A stretch of 5,933 nt of DNA from an uncultured Bacteriovorax sp. (GTDB lineage Bacteria > Bdellovibrionota > Bacteriovoracia > Bacteriovoracales > Bacteriovoracaceae): NCBI GenBank assembly GCA_946482295.1, contig CAMLRB010000214.1, positions 1-5,933 of the forward strand, written 5' to 3'. The notes below the pieces were generated by a model that was given only the letters and a program-made list of their open reading frames with translations, had not been told where the DNA came from and did no database searches. Below, piece after piece: positions 1 to 5,543 of the stretch (within the stretch, counting starts at the first letter, position 1; each line of letters begins with the position of its first letter). The translations under genes were made by a program, and so were the position numbers.

Positions 1-414
1 ATAATCTTGAAGAAAACTTGAATCCAGAGTCTCTTGATAAATTGCTAATTGATGGGCAACAGATCCTCCTAAAACAAGTATCGTGAATTCGTCTGGTGAC
101 TTTACAAGAGGCAAATTTCGAGAGGTACTGATTCCAATGTTGTTAGCACCACCATCGCATCCTTTTGGCAACCATTCTTTTCTTCTCATAACAAAACCAA
201 GCATCGAGTGTCCAATTGTAGACGCGGAAAAAGAGCAGCTTGATCTTTGAGCGATATCATCGATGAATTGGTTGTATGAGAGATTGAGATAATTATTAAT
301 TCCTTTTTCGCGCTCTTCTTTGCTAAAAGAAAAATAAGAAACACCTTCCAACATCAACAGGGTGACTATAAGAATTGACAGAGTTAAAAGCGTTCTAAAA
401 ATAAACTTTTTCAT
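1..414 (-). CDS. Membrane-anchored SGNH/GDSL-type hydrolase, N-terminal part (C-terminus off the window)
   Basis: The frame is open from the ATG at 414 down to base 1, giving 138 residues with no stop. Residues 2-5 are basic (KKF), followed by one hydrophobic segment at about 5-28, a signal anchor or uncleaved signal peptide, so the rest should face the periplasm or outside. Near the end, residues 111-123 read ILVLGGSVAHQLA: a beta strand followed by GGS, as in block I of SGNH hydrolases, which makes Ser118 the candidate nucleophile. The remaining SGNH blocks lie off the window, so catalytic competence cannot be judged. The ATG follows the carbamoyltransferase stop by one base, with only a weak GAG-type ribosome site upstream, so translational coupling is likely. 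GDSL-type proteins often accompany carbamoyltransferases in surface-glycan or natural-product loci. I infer an esterase or acyltransferase acting on the same product. The family call is fairly good; the substrate is unknown. Confidence 0.72.
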   Translation of the reverse strand, partial: MKKFIFRTLLTLSILIVTLLMLEGVSYFSFSKEEREKGINNYLNLSYNQFIDDIAQRSSCSFSASTIGHSMLGFVMRRKEWLPKGCDGGANNIGISTSRNLPLVKSPDEFTILVLGGSVAHQLAIYQETLDSSFLQDY

Positions 415-415
415 A

Positions 416-2182
416 TCAATCCATCTCAAAATTATTTTTGTAATCAATTAGCAACTCTTGAGGAATATCTTTTTTCAAAATAACAAATTCCCCAAGTACA
501 AGAACATCAAGATGTGTTCCTAAAAAACACTGAAGTGCATGCTCTGGCGAAGCTACAATAGGCTCCCCTCTGACATTAAAACTAGTATTAACTAATAAAG
601 GACAACCTGTTTTTTCTTTGAATGCGGAAAGAAGTTGGTGAAATTCTGGATTTGTATTTTTTGAAACTGTCTGCACTCTCGCAGAATGATCCACATGTGT
701 AACCGCAGGAAATTCATCTGTCTTAAACTCATCGACTAAAAGCATGTAAGGAGAATGGTCTAAATTTGGAAAATAGGTTGCCGATTCTTCTTCTAATATT
801 GCCGGTGCAAAAGGTCTGAACGATTCTCTAAACTTAATTTTGAGATTCAGGTCTTTTTGCATAGTCGGAATTCTTGCATCTGCTAGTATGGATCTATTTC
901 CCAAGGCCCGTGGTCCAAACTCCATTCTCCCTTGAAACCAACCAACAGCAGCGCCCGTTGCTAATTCATTGGCCACTGTTGAATATAATGTTTTAGAGTT
1001 GTAACGAATATGAGGGATATTTTTTTCAATTAAAAATCTGGCAATTTCGTCGTTAGAAAAAGAATAACCGAGATACGAGCCCTGCATTTCATCAATTCCA
1101 TCTTTTGGGATGCGTTCCTTTTCTAGATGTTGATAATAAAAAGCAAGAGCGGCCCCAAGGGATCCTCCACTATCTCCAGCGGCAGGTTGAATCCAAATGT
1201 TTTTAAATAGACCGCTCTTTTTTAGTTTTCCATTGGCGACACAGTTAAGGGCCACACCACCAGCAAGACATATGTTTTCTAATTGATAAGTTTTTTTAAG
1301 GTCTGTTGCTATCTTTAAAAGAACTTCCTCACAGACTAATTGAATAGAGGCCGCAAGATCTTTATGAACTTGCTCTAAAGGAGTTTCAGGTAAACGTTTG
1401 TGATTTCCAAAAAGTTTATCAAATCGATCGTTAGTCATAGATAAACCTGTACAGTAATCAAAAAAATCCATATTCAAAACATAGGAACCATCCTCATGAA
1501 TATGAATGAGATTTTCTTTTATGACATCTGCATAAAGCGGCCTTCCATAGGGAGCAAGACCCATTAATTTATATTCACCAGAATTAACTTTAAAACCACA
1601 ATAAGTAGTGAAAGCTGAATAAAGAAGACCTAAGCTATGTGGAAACAAGATTGTTCTTTCTAGTTTTAGTTTGTTTTCCTTTCCAATATAAACACTAGTT
1701 GTCGTCCACTCACCTACACCATCCATCGTCAGAACGATAGCTTCTTTAAAGGGAGAGGGATAAAAGGCACTGGCCGCATGACTAAGATGATGATCAGAGA
1801 AATAAAATTTTTCTAAGTGTTCATCGGAAAAACCTAGACCTAAAAGCTCACGTTTCATTTCTTTTTTTTGATATAGTTTTTCTTTCAACCATAGTGGCAT
1901 GGATGTTAGAAATGATTTAAATCCGCGAGGAGCAAATTGAAGATAGGTTTCTAATAACCTTTCAAATTTTAGAAACGGTTTTTCATAAAAAACGACGGCC
2001 TCTATCTCGTCGGGCCTTAGATTTGCAATTTTCAAACATTCTTGAATCGCTAATCTGGGAAAGCGTGGATCATGTTTGAGTCGAGAAAGTCGCTCTTCTT
2101 GAAAGGCGCAAAGAATGTGACCATCTTTAATAAGACAGGCAGATGAATCGTGATAGTAAGCTGCAATTCCTAAAATGATCAT
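416..2182 (-). CDS. O-carbamoyltransferase, NodU/CmcH/SxtI/TobZ family
   Basis: This 588-aa protein has the usual length and two-domain layout of the family. The enzymes move a carbamoyl group from carbamoyl phosphate, via an ATP-derived carbamoyl-adenylate, to a hydroxyl of a sugar, antibiotic or toxin. The N-terminal Kae1-like domain (about 1-345) has GIAAYYHDSSA at 5-15, the metal-binding HHLSHAASAF at 131-140 (His131 and His135), LTMDGVGE at 151-158, LAGGVALN at 306-313 and AAGDSGGSLG at 334-343, where Asp337 fits the third metal ligand. The C-terminal YrdC-like domain (about 395-570) has WFQGRMEFGPRALGNRSI at 415-432, FRPFAP at 455-460 and LLVNTSFNVRGEP at 529-541. All key motifs look intact. 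No membrane segment or signal is seen, so it should act in the cytoplasm. The ATG lies 3 bases after the upstream small gene's stop and has no clear Shine-Dalgarno site, implying coupled translation. The family is near certain; the acceptor cannot be read from sequence. Confidence 0.95.
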   Translation of the reverse strand: MIILGIAAYYHDSSACLIKDGHILCAFQEERLSRLKHDPRFPRLAIQECLKIANLRPDEIEAVVFYEKPFLKFERLLETYLQFAPRGFKSFLTSMPLWLKEKLYQKKEMKRELLGLGFSDEHLEKFYFSDHHLSHAASAFYPSPFKEAIVLTMDGVGEWTTTSVYIGKENKLKLERTILFPHSLGLLYSAFTTYCGFKVNSGEYKLMGLAPYGRPLYADVIKENLIHIHEDGSYVLNMDFFDYCTGLSMTNDRFDKLFGNHKRLPETPLEQVHKDLAASIQLVCEEVLLKIATDLKKTYQLENICLAGGVALNCVANGKLKKSGLFKNIWIQPAAGDSGGSLGAALAFYYQHLEKERIPKDGIDEMQGSYLGYSFSNDEIARFLIEKNIPHIRYNSKTLYSTVANELATGAAVGWFQGRMEFGPRALGNRSILADARIPTMQKDLNLKIKFRESFRPFAPAILEEESATYFPNLDHSPYMLLVDEFKTDEFPAVTHVDHSARVQTVSKNTNPEFHQLLSAFKEKTGCPLLVNTSFNVRGEPIVASPEHALQCFLGTHLDVLVLGEFVILKKDIPQELLIDYKNNFEMD

Positions 2183-2185
2183 GAT

Positions 2186-2335
2186 TTAAAAAAGAGTATA
2201 CAAGAATGGTGCTATCGCTGTTCCTTGCGTGAGCGTCGACAGAAGTCCAATCATGATGAGAGAAATAAACAGTGGGATGAGCCAATACTTTTTTCGTTTC
2301 TTAATAAATTGCCAAAATTCCAAAATTGTTTCCAT
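2186..2335 (-). CDS. DUF5989-like (SxtK-like) 49-aa single-pass membrane peptide
   Basis: A short gene read from ATG at 2335 to TAA at 2186-2188 encodes 49 residues. It begins METILEFWQFIKKRKKYW, then has a hydrophobic span at about 18-38 and ends GTAIAPFLYTLF. The pattern of an amphipathic FWxF start, a KKRKK cluster, one transmembrane helix and a TQG-AxAPFxYTLF tail matches small proteins known as DUF5989, found next to carbamoyltransferases; SxtK of saxitoxin clusters appears to be of this kind. An AGGA ribosome site (2343-2346) lies 7 bases upstream and overlaps the stop of the preceding gene. The stop is 3 bases before the carbamoyltransferase ATG. Its biochemical role is unknown. I infer a membrane partner or anchor for the carbamoyltransferase or its lipid-linked substrate, from the conserved order only. 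The family assignment is from remembered pattern, not a search. Confidence 0.85.
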   Translation of the reverse strand: METILEFWQFIKKRKKYWLIPLFISLIMIGLLSTLTQGTAIAPFLYTLF

Positions 2336-2342
2336 ATTGTAT

Positions 2343-2346
2343 TCCT
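2343..2346 (-). promoter_or_regulatory. Ribosome binding site (AGGA) overlapping the upstream stop codon
   Basis: Read on the minus strand, TTTTAGGAATACAATATG puts AGGA 7 bases before the ATG of the 49-aa gene. The TAG stop of the SxtJ-like gene (2345-2347) shares bases with this site, so a ribosome finishing the first gene sits on the initiation site of the second. It supports the 2335 start for this very short gene. Confidence 0.75.
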
Positions 2347-2575
2347 AAAATTGATCTTTAAATGAAGAGACTTCATGATGCCAATTCCAATTCGACACTC
2401 TCTTCCATTTTTTACCCAATCTTAATGGATCACGTCTTAAAATCTTCATGATAATTGAAAGTGGAAGAAATACAGATACGTAGACACAAAAGAACATAGG
2501 CGGTGTTAGTACCTTCTTTAAAAGAAGAGTGCTCTTTTGCCAGAAAGAAATTAGCGTCTCAGTGAATTGAATCAT
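2345..2575 (-). CDS. Short SxtJ-like membrane protein
   Basis: This 76-aa protein runs from ATG at 2575 to TAG at 2345-2347. It has a short amphipathic N-terminus (residues 1-20), one clear hydrophobic segment at about 24-45 (PPMFFCVYVSVFLPLSIIMK), then the cytoplasmic-looking ILRRDPLRLGKKW and a W-rich tail ending SSFKDQF. A last membrane helix followed by a DPLR-type basic motif and a tail with aromatic residues resembles the C-terminal part of SxtJ-family membrane proteins, which lie beside carbamoyltransferases and are usually longer (about 130 residues from memory). The upstream in-frame region reaches a TGA with no ATG, GTG or TTG between, so a longer N-terminus is not encoded here. No Shine-Dalgarno site precedes the ATG. 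It is the first gene of the carbamoylation operon. Function is unknown; the family call rests on position, topology and the DPL motif, so it is moderately sure. Confidence 0.75.
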   Translation of the reverse strand: MIQFTETLISFWQKSTLLLKKVLTPPMFFCVYVSVFLPLSIIMKILRRDPLRLGKKWKRVSNWNWHHEVSSFKDQF

Positions 2576-2579
2576 CGTT

Positions 2580-2588
2580 ATATTATGA
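2580..2588 (-). promoter_or_regulatory. Candidate -10 element for the carbamoylation operon, possibly leaderless
   Basis: On the minus strand the bases before the ATG at 2575 read CGTCATAATATAACG. CATAAT differs from TATAAT at one position and ends about 6 bases before the ATG, so transcription could begin at or next to the start codon, fitting the lack of a ribosome site. No good -35 hexamer is seen at 16-18 bases upstream, so this is a weak call. Confidence 0.25.
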
Positions 2589-2599
2589 CGTAAGAATGG

Positions 2600-2619
2600 A
2601 GTTTTATAAAACTGTTTTA
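2600..2619. repeat. Palindromic operator-like element in the divergent region
   Basis: AGTTTTATAAAACT (2600-2613) is a perfect 14-bp palindrome. It runs directly into TGTTTTA, so GTTTTA occurs at 2601-2606 and 2614-2619 with its reverse complement TAAAAC between them (2607-2612). It lies 25 bases before the start of the minus-strand operon, where a regulator could bind. The low complexity of A+T-rich DNA means chance is possible. Confidence 0.35.
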
Positions 2620-2688
2620 ATTGGATATTACCAGTGCAATTTACTCAGTTAGTTTCGATGATTCATGACATGATATCTCTTGATAAAG

Positions 2689-2715
2689 TTGGCCATTTTC
2701 TGTTCTTCTTATAAG
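2689..2715 (+). promoter_or_regulatory. Weak candidate promoter for the ROK kinase gene
   Basis: TATAAG at 2710-2715 is a passable -10 element about 28 bases before the kinase ATG. TTGGCC at 2689-2694 could be a -35 element, but the 15-base spacer is short and the match poor. It would give a leader of about 20 bases containing the ribosome site. Offered only as the best candidate in this stretch. Confidence 0.25.
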
Positions 2716-2732
2716 AGTAAGAGCGATGATTT

Positions 2733-2737
2733 GAGGG
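2733..2737 (+). promoter_or_regulatory. Ribosome binding site of the ROK kinase (decides the start)
   Basis: GAGGG lies 5 bases before the ATG at 2743 in TTGAGGGAAAAAATG. This selects 2743 over the upstream in-frame ATG at 2680, which would add 21 residues ahead of the conserved N-terminal strand and has no ribosome site of similar quality. Confidence 0.8.
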
Positions 2738-2742
2738 AAAAA

Positions 2743-3690
2743 ATGACAAAGAAATTGATGATGGGTTTTGATGTGGGGGGAACTAAAGTTGAAGGGGCCT
2801 TGGCCGTCATTGATTCGCTCAATCACAGCATAGAAGTATTGTCCAAACATCGAATTGCTATGGCCTCTGACATTCATCAATTTATTGATAATTTAATCAG
2901 TCTGCAAAAAGATCTCATTCATTCTGCAAGAGTTGATGAAAAAGAAATTGCAGGAATAGGAATAGGTCTACCCGGTTCTATTGATCCTCAAACAAGACGT
3001 ATGATTAACGGGAATACGGCCTTTTTAGTTGGTGAAGACATCGTAGAACTTCTGAAAGGAAAAAAACAATGGGCCTCCCCTCTTTTTATTCAAAATGATG
3101 CCAATCTTTTTACGCTTGCAGAAGCATGGGGCGGCGTAGGACTAGATTATCAAGAAACAACTAAAGTTCATTTCAATGATCAAGTGGCCGTTGGTATAAC
3201 TCTTGGAACAGGAGTTGGCGGAGGGTTAGTCACATCAGGAAAAATTTATTCAGGCGCATATGGTGCCAGTTTAGAAGTAGGTCATATCACTCTCGAACCT
3301 CAAGGAAGAAAATGTTATTGTTCGCAATTAGGTTGCGCTGAGACTTATTTGTCAGGAACAGCTCTTCAAAAGAATCGATATGAGTGGACCTCGAAAGAAA
3401 TATTCGAAAAATATCGTGATGAAGATATTAACGCTGAAAAAATTCTAAAAGATTACCGTGAACGTATGCTTCAACTTTTAAGAACACTCACTAACATACT
3501 CAATCCTCACTATTTCGTTTTTGGGGGGGGATTATCTAATCAGAGCGATCTCTTTCATGATCTTCAAAAAGAACTAAGCAGTTCACTTTTTCTCGGTGAA
3601 AAATATGCTCCGAAAATTTTTATCAATAGTTTAGGAGATAGTGCGGGAGTTTATGGGGCCATGATTCATGCCCTTTATGAACTTTACTAA
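2743..3690 (+). CDS. ROK-family sugar kinase (gluco-/fructokinase type)
   Basis: This 315-aa cytoplasmic protein has the typical length of the ROK family, which phosphorylates hexoses with ATP. The first phosphate-binding loop is GFDVGGTK (8-15). GIGIGLPGSIDP (71-82) is the sugar-domain loop. QNDAN (117-121) holds the catalytic Asp119. GTGVGGG (155-161) is the second phosphate loop. EVGH (178-181) plus CYCSQLGCAE (191-200) form the zinc-binding signature with His181, Cys191, Cys193 and Cys198; the usual Gly after the second Cys is Ser194. GGGLSN is at 261-266. There is no N-terminal DNA-binding domain, so it is a kinase and not a ROK repressor. The GLPGSI and NGNTAFLVG loops recall E. coli Mak (fructokinase) and NagK. 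The neighbouring GH15 hydrolase would release glucose, so glucokinase activity is a reasonable inference. Exact sugar preference cannot be read. Start 2743 is chosen for its ribosome site. The gene ends tail-to-tail with, and overlaps, the GH15 gene. Confidence 0.93.
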   Translation: MTKKLMMGFDVGGTKVEGALAVIDSLNHSIEVLSKHRIAMASDIHQFIDNLISLQKDLIHSARVDEKEIAGIGIGLPGSIDPQTRRMINGNTAFLVGEDIVELLKGKKQWASPLFIQNDANLFTLAEAWGGVGLDYQETTKVHFNDQVAVGITLGTGVGGGLVTSGKIYSGAYGASLEVGHITLEPQGRKCYCSQLGCAETYLSGTALQKNRYEWTSKEIFEKYRDEDINAEKILKDYRERMLQLLRTLTNILNPHYFVFGGGLSNQSDLFHDLQKELSSSLFLGEKYAPKIFINSLGDSAGVYGAMIHALYELY

Positions 3691-5468
3691 ATTTCAAAAA
3701 CCATTCTATCGCGTTTTCTCGCAAGCCTACAGACAGCATTAATCAACCCTACATGGCTGTATGTTTGAGGAAAGTTCCCCCACTGTCCGCCATCTTCTGA
3801 ACTTATATCCTCACTTAATAAACCAAGATGATTCGCATGCTGAATGATGTTTTTTAAACTTTCCTGAGCTTCATCAAGATGACCAAGACAAATAAGCGCC
3901 TCAATATACCAATAAGTGCAAATGAGAAATGTCGCATGAGTGTCGCCAAAATCATCATGACGTCGATAGCGATAAATCATTCCCTCCGGACTAATAAGCT
4001 CATGTCTTAATTTTAAAAAATAGGCATGCGTCTTATCATCAGTTGGATCGAGATAGTTCATTGTTATAAGCAAAAATCCTGTGGCATCAAAATGACTTCG
4101 TGTTTGATCGGCCATGTACGAAACGTCTTGTTCACTGTAGCACTTTTCAATATTTTCAGCTGAGAGATCTATGATTCTTTGAGCAAGTTGTTTTAATTCT
4201 TCATCTTGATAGTAGCTGGCAATCTTATAACCGGCCTTTGCCCCGGCCCAGTGAAAAATATAAGTTCCTAAATGTTTCTCTTCTCTGCCCCTTAACTCCC
4301 ATGTTCCTGCATCGGGAATATCCATTACTTTTTCAATCGACAAGAGCAGATCGACAATTAAACGTTTATCGACAACTTGTTCAAGATGGATAATTCGCTC
4401 GTCTGTATAGAGAGGAAGAAGACTTAATATAACCTGCCCAAAAGAATCAAATTGCTTTTGAAAGAAGGCCGCATTTCCTATCCTCACTGGCCGGTTATCC
4501 ATAAAACCACGAAGATCGAGAATTTTTTCAGTGATCTCAGCTTCCCCATTTATTCTATACATCGGCTGCAGATGTTCTAAATTTCCCAAAATATTATGTA
4601 TGAAATGTAAATAGCGTTCAACTTCTTCAAAATGACCAAGACTATTAAGGGCCGCTAAACTGAAATAGGAATCACGTAACCAGCAATAGCGGTAATCCCA
4701 ATTACGTCCACTGCCTGGATATTCAGGAAGCGAGGTCGTTCCAGAGGCTATGATCGCTCCCGTGTCTTCATACTGATGCAATTTAATTGTGATTGAAGAA
4801 CGAATGAGTTCTTTTTGAAATAAATTAGGAATGAATGTCTCTTTAACCCAACGTCGCCAATAATCTTTTGTACGATAAAAAAATTCTTCATATGTCTCAC
4901 GAATAGGTGCCGAAAAAGGTTCTCCTTCCGTAAAAAGAAAATACAAATCTTCACTTAGTAAAAAAGATCTTTGTTCCATCAAATAAGTAAGAGTTGCATT
5001 TGTTGTTAAGCGCAGAGGTATATGCAATCCATTATAGTTAATGTGATTACTACCAATATGAACTTCGGGAGTAAGTGTTCCGTATTCTCCTGTGGGCTCA
5101 CAGATAATTTTAATTCTTGGATGACCAGCTATTCGTTTAATTTTTCTATAAAACTGGAGAGGTTTGTGATAACGGTGATTAACATAAAAACGAGGAGCGA
5201 AATCGACGACATCAAATTCGCCGTCTTCACAATAAAAACTTGTAACAAGGATTGCCGTGTTTTCAAGATAACGTTGTTTCGTACGAATAAGTTTTTCAGG
5301 AACAACTTTAAATTCTCCACCTCGATCTTCATCTAGCAAAGAACCAAATACAAAACTCGAATCCATTTTCGGCCAGCACATCCAACAAACAGAACTATCG
5401 TCTCGCACATATGCGAGGTAACTACAATTTCCGACGAGACCTATGTTGTAACGATGAGCCTTTTTCAC
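3687..5468 (-). CDS. Glycoside hydrolase family 15 (glucoamylase/trehalase type)
   Basis: This 593-aa protein matches the length and architecture of bacterial cytoplasmic GH15 enzymes, inverting exo-hydrolases that release beta-glucose from alpha-glucosides. The N-terminal beta-rich domain (about 5-200, trehalase-like N-terminal type) starts YNIGLVGNCSYLAYV and has the WMCWPKMDS motif at 29-37. The catalytic (alpha/alpha)6 barrel (about 215-585) has the substrate-site motif GRNWDYRYCWLRDS (254-267), the general acid Glu391 in DAGTWELRG (386-394), and the general base Glu553 in GLLSEDIS (549-556) followed by GNFPQTYSHVGLINA (564-578). No signal peptide is seen. The start is GTG at 5468: an in-frame TAA lies 9 bases upstream of it and conserved sequence begins within ten residues, so no other start fits. 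No Shine-Dalgarno site is visible. The same domain pattern occurs in glucoamylases and in actinobacterial GH15 trehalases; adjacency to otsA makes trehalose, or short alpha-glucans, plausible. The fold is near certain, the substrate open. Confidence 0.93.
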   Translation of the reverse strand: MKKAHRYNIGLVGNCSYLAYVRDDSSVCWMCWPKMDSSFVFGSLLDEDRGGEFKVVPEKLIRTKQRYLENTAILVTSFYCEDGEFDVVDFAPRFYVNHRYHKPLQFYRKIKRIAGHPRIKIICEPTGEYGTLTPEVHIGSNHINYNGLHIPLRLTTNATLTYLMEQRSFLLSEDLYFLFTEGEPFSAPIRETYEEFFYRTKDYWRRWVKETFIPNLFQKELIRSSITIKLHQYEDTGAIIASGTTSLPEYPGSGRNWDYRYCWLRDSYFSLAALNSLGHFEEVERYLHFIHNILGNLEHLQPMYRINGEAEITEKILDLRGFMDNRPVRIGNAAFFQKQFDSFGQVILSLLPLYTDERIIHLEQVVDKRLIVDLLLSIEKVMDIPDAGTWELRGREEKHLGTYIFHWAGAKAGYKIASYYQDEELKQLAQRIIDLSAENIEKCYSEQDVSYMADQTRSHFDATGFLLITMNYLDPTDDKTHAYFLKLRHELISPEGMIYRYRRHDDFGDTHATFLICTYWYIEALICLGHLDEAQESLKNIIQHANHLGLLSEDISSEDGGQWGNFPQTYSHVGLINAVCRLARKRDRMVFEI

Positions 5469-5469
5469 A

Positions 5470-5520
5470 TCATCAGTTTAAATTAAGATCGCCGAGGATG
5501 AAAATGGATTTCATCAGTTT
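5470..5520. repeat. Direct repeat and inverted repeat in the GH15-otsA divergent region
   Basis: TCATCAGTTT occurs twice in the same direction, at 5470-5479 and 5511-5520, 41 bases apart (about four helical turns). An inverted repeat, GATGAAA (5497-5503), five bases, TTTCATC (5509-5515), overlaps the second copy. Both lie in the 75-bp gap between two divergent starts, where a shared regulator would bind. Neither matches an operator I recognise. Confidence 0.45.
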
Positions 5521-5532
5521 TTTTCCAACCAC

Positions 5533-5538
5533 AGGTGG
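5533..5538 (+). promoter_or_regulatory. Ribosome binding site of otsA
   Basis: AGGTGG is placed 5 bases before the ATG at 5544 and fixes the otsA start. It lies inside the short inverted repeat ACCAC-AG-GTGGT (5528-5539), which could fold only as a 4-bp stem with the AGG core in the loop; this is probably minor. Confidence 0.75.
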
Positions 5539-5543
5539 TCAAA

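Noticed and set aside
1..2575. Saxitoxin or related toxin biosynthesis cluster
   Set aside because: Only the carbamoylation-associated genes are present; no polyketide-synthase-like, amidinotransferase or oxygenase genes occur in the window, and the module is known from many non-toxin contexts.
2663..2673. TCATG-A-CATGA inverted repeat in the divergent region
   Set aside because: Only 5-bp arms with a single-base centre and no second copy; expected by chance.
2680..2742. Upstream in-frame ATG that would lengthen the ROK kinase by 21 residues
   Set aside because: The extension comes before the conserved phosphate-loop strand, lacks a good ribosome site, and covers the only promoter-like sequence; the ATG at 2743 has GAGGG at ideal spacing.
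2641..2880. 79-residue minus-strand open frame overlapping the ROK kinase start
   Set aside because: It is antisense to the clear kinase gene and its control region, has no ribosome site and resembles no family.
2743..3690. ROK-family transcriptional repressor (NagC/XylR type)
   Set aside because: The protein starts directly with the ATP-binding strand and has no helix-turn-helix domain, and the catalytic Asp is intact.
3660..3760. Bidirectional rho-independent terminator between the convergent genes
   Set aside because: No GC-rich stem followed by a T run was found on either strand; the genes overlap and the sequence there is coding.
4748..4954. 68-residue minus-strand open frame inside the GH15 gene
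   Set aside because: It lies on the same strand in another frame within a well-conserved enzyme gene; a chance frame.
5022..5336. 104-residue plus-strand open frame and an overlapping 67-residue minus-strand frame
   Set aside because: Both are shadows of the N-terminal domain of the GH15 gene, with low-complexity composition and no initiation signals.
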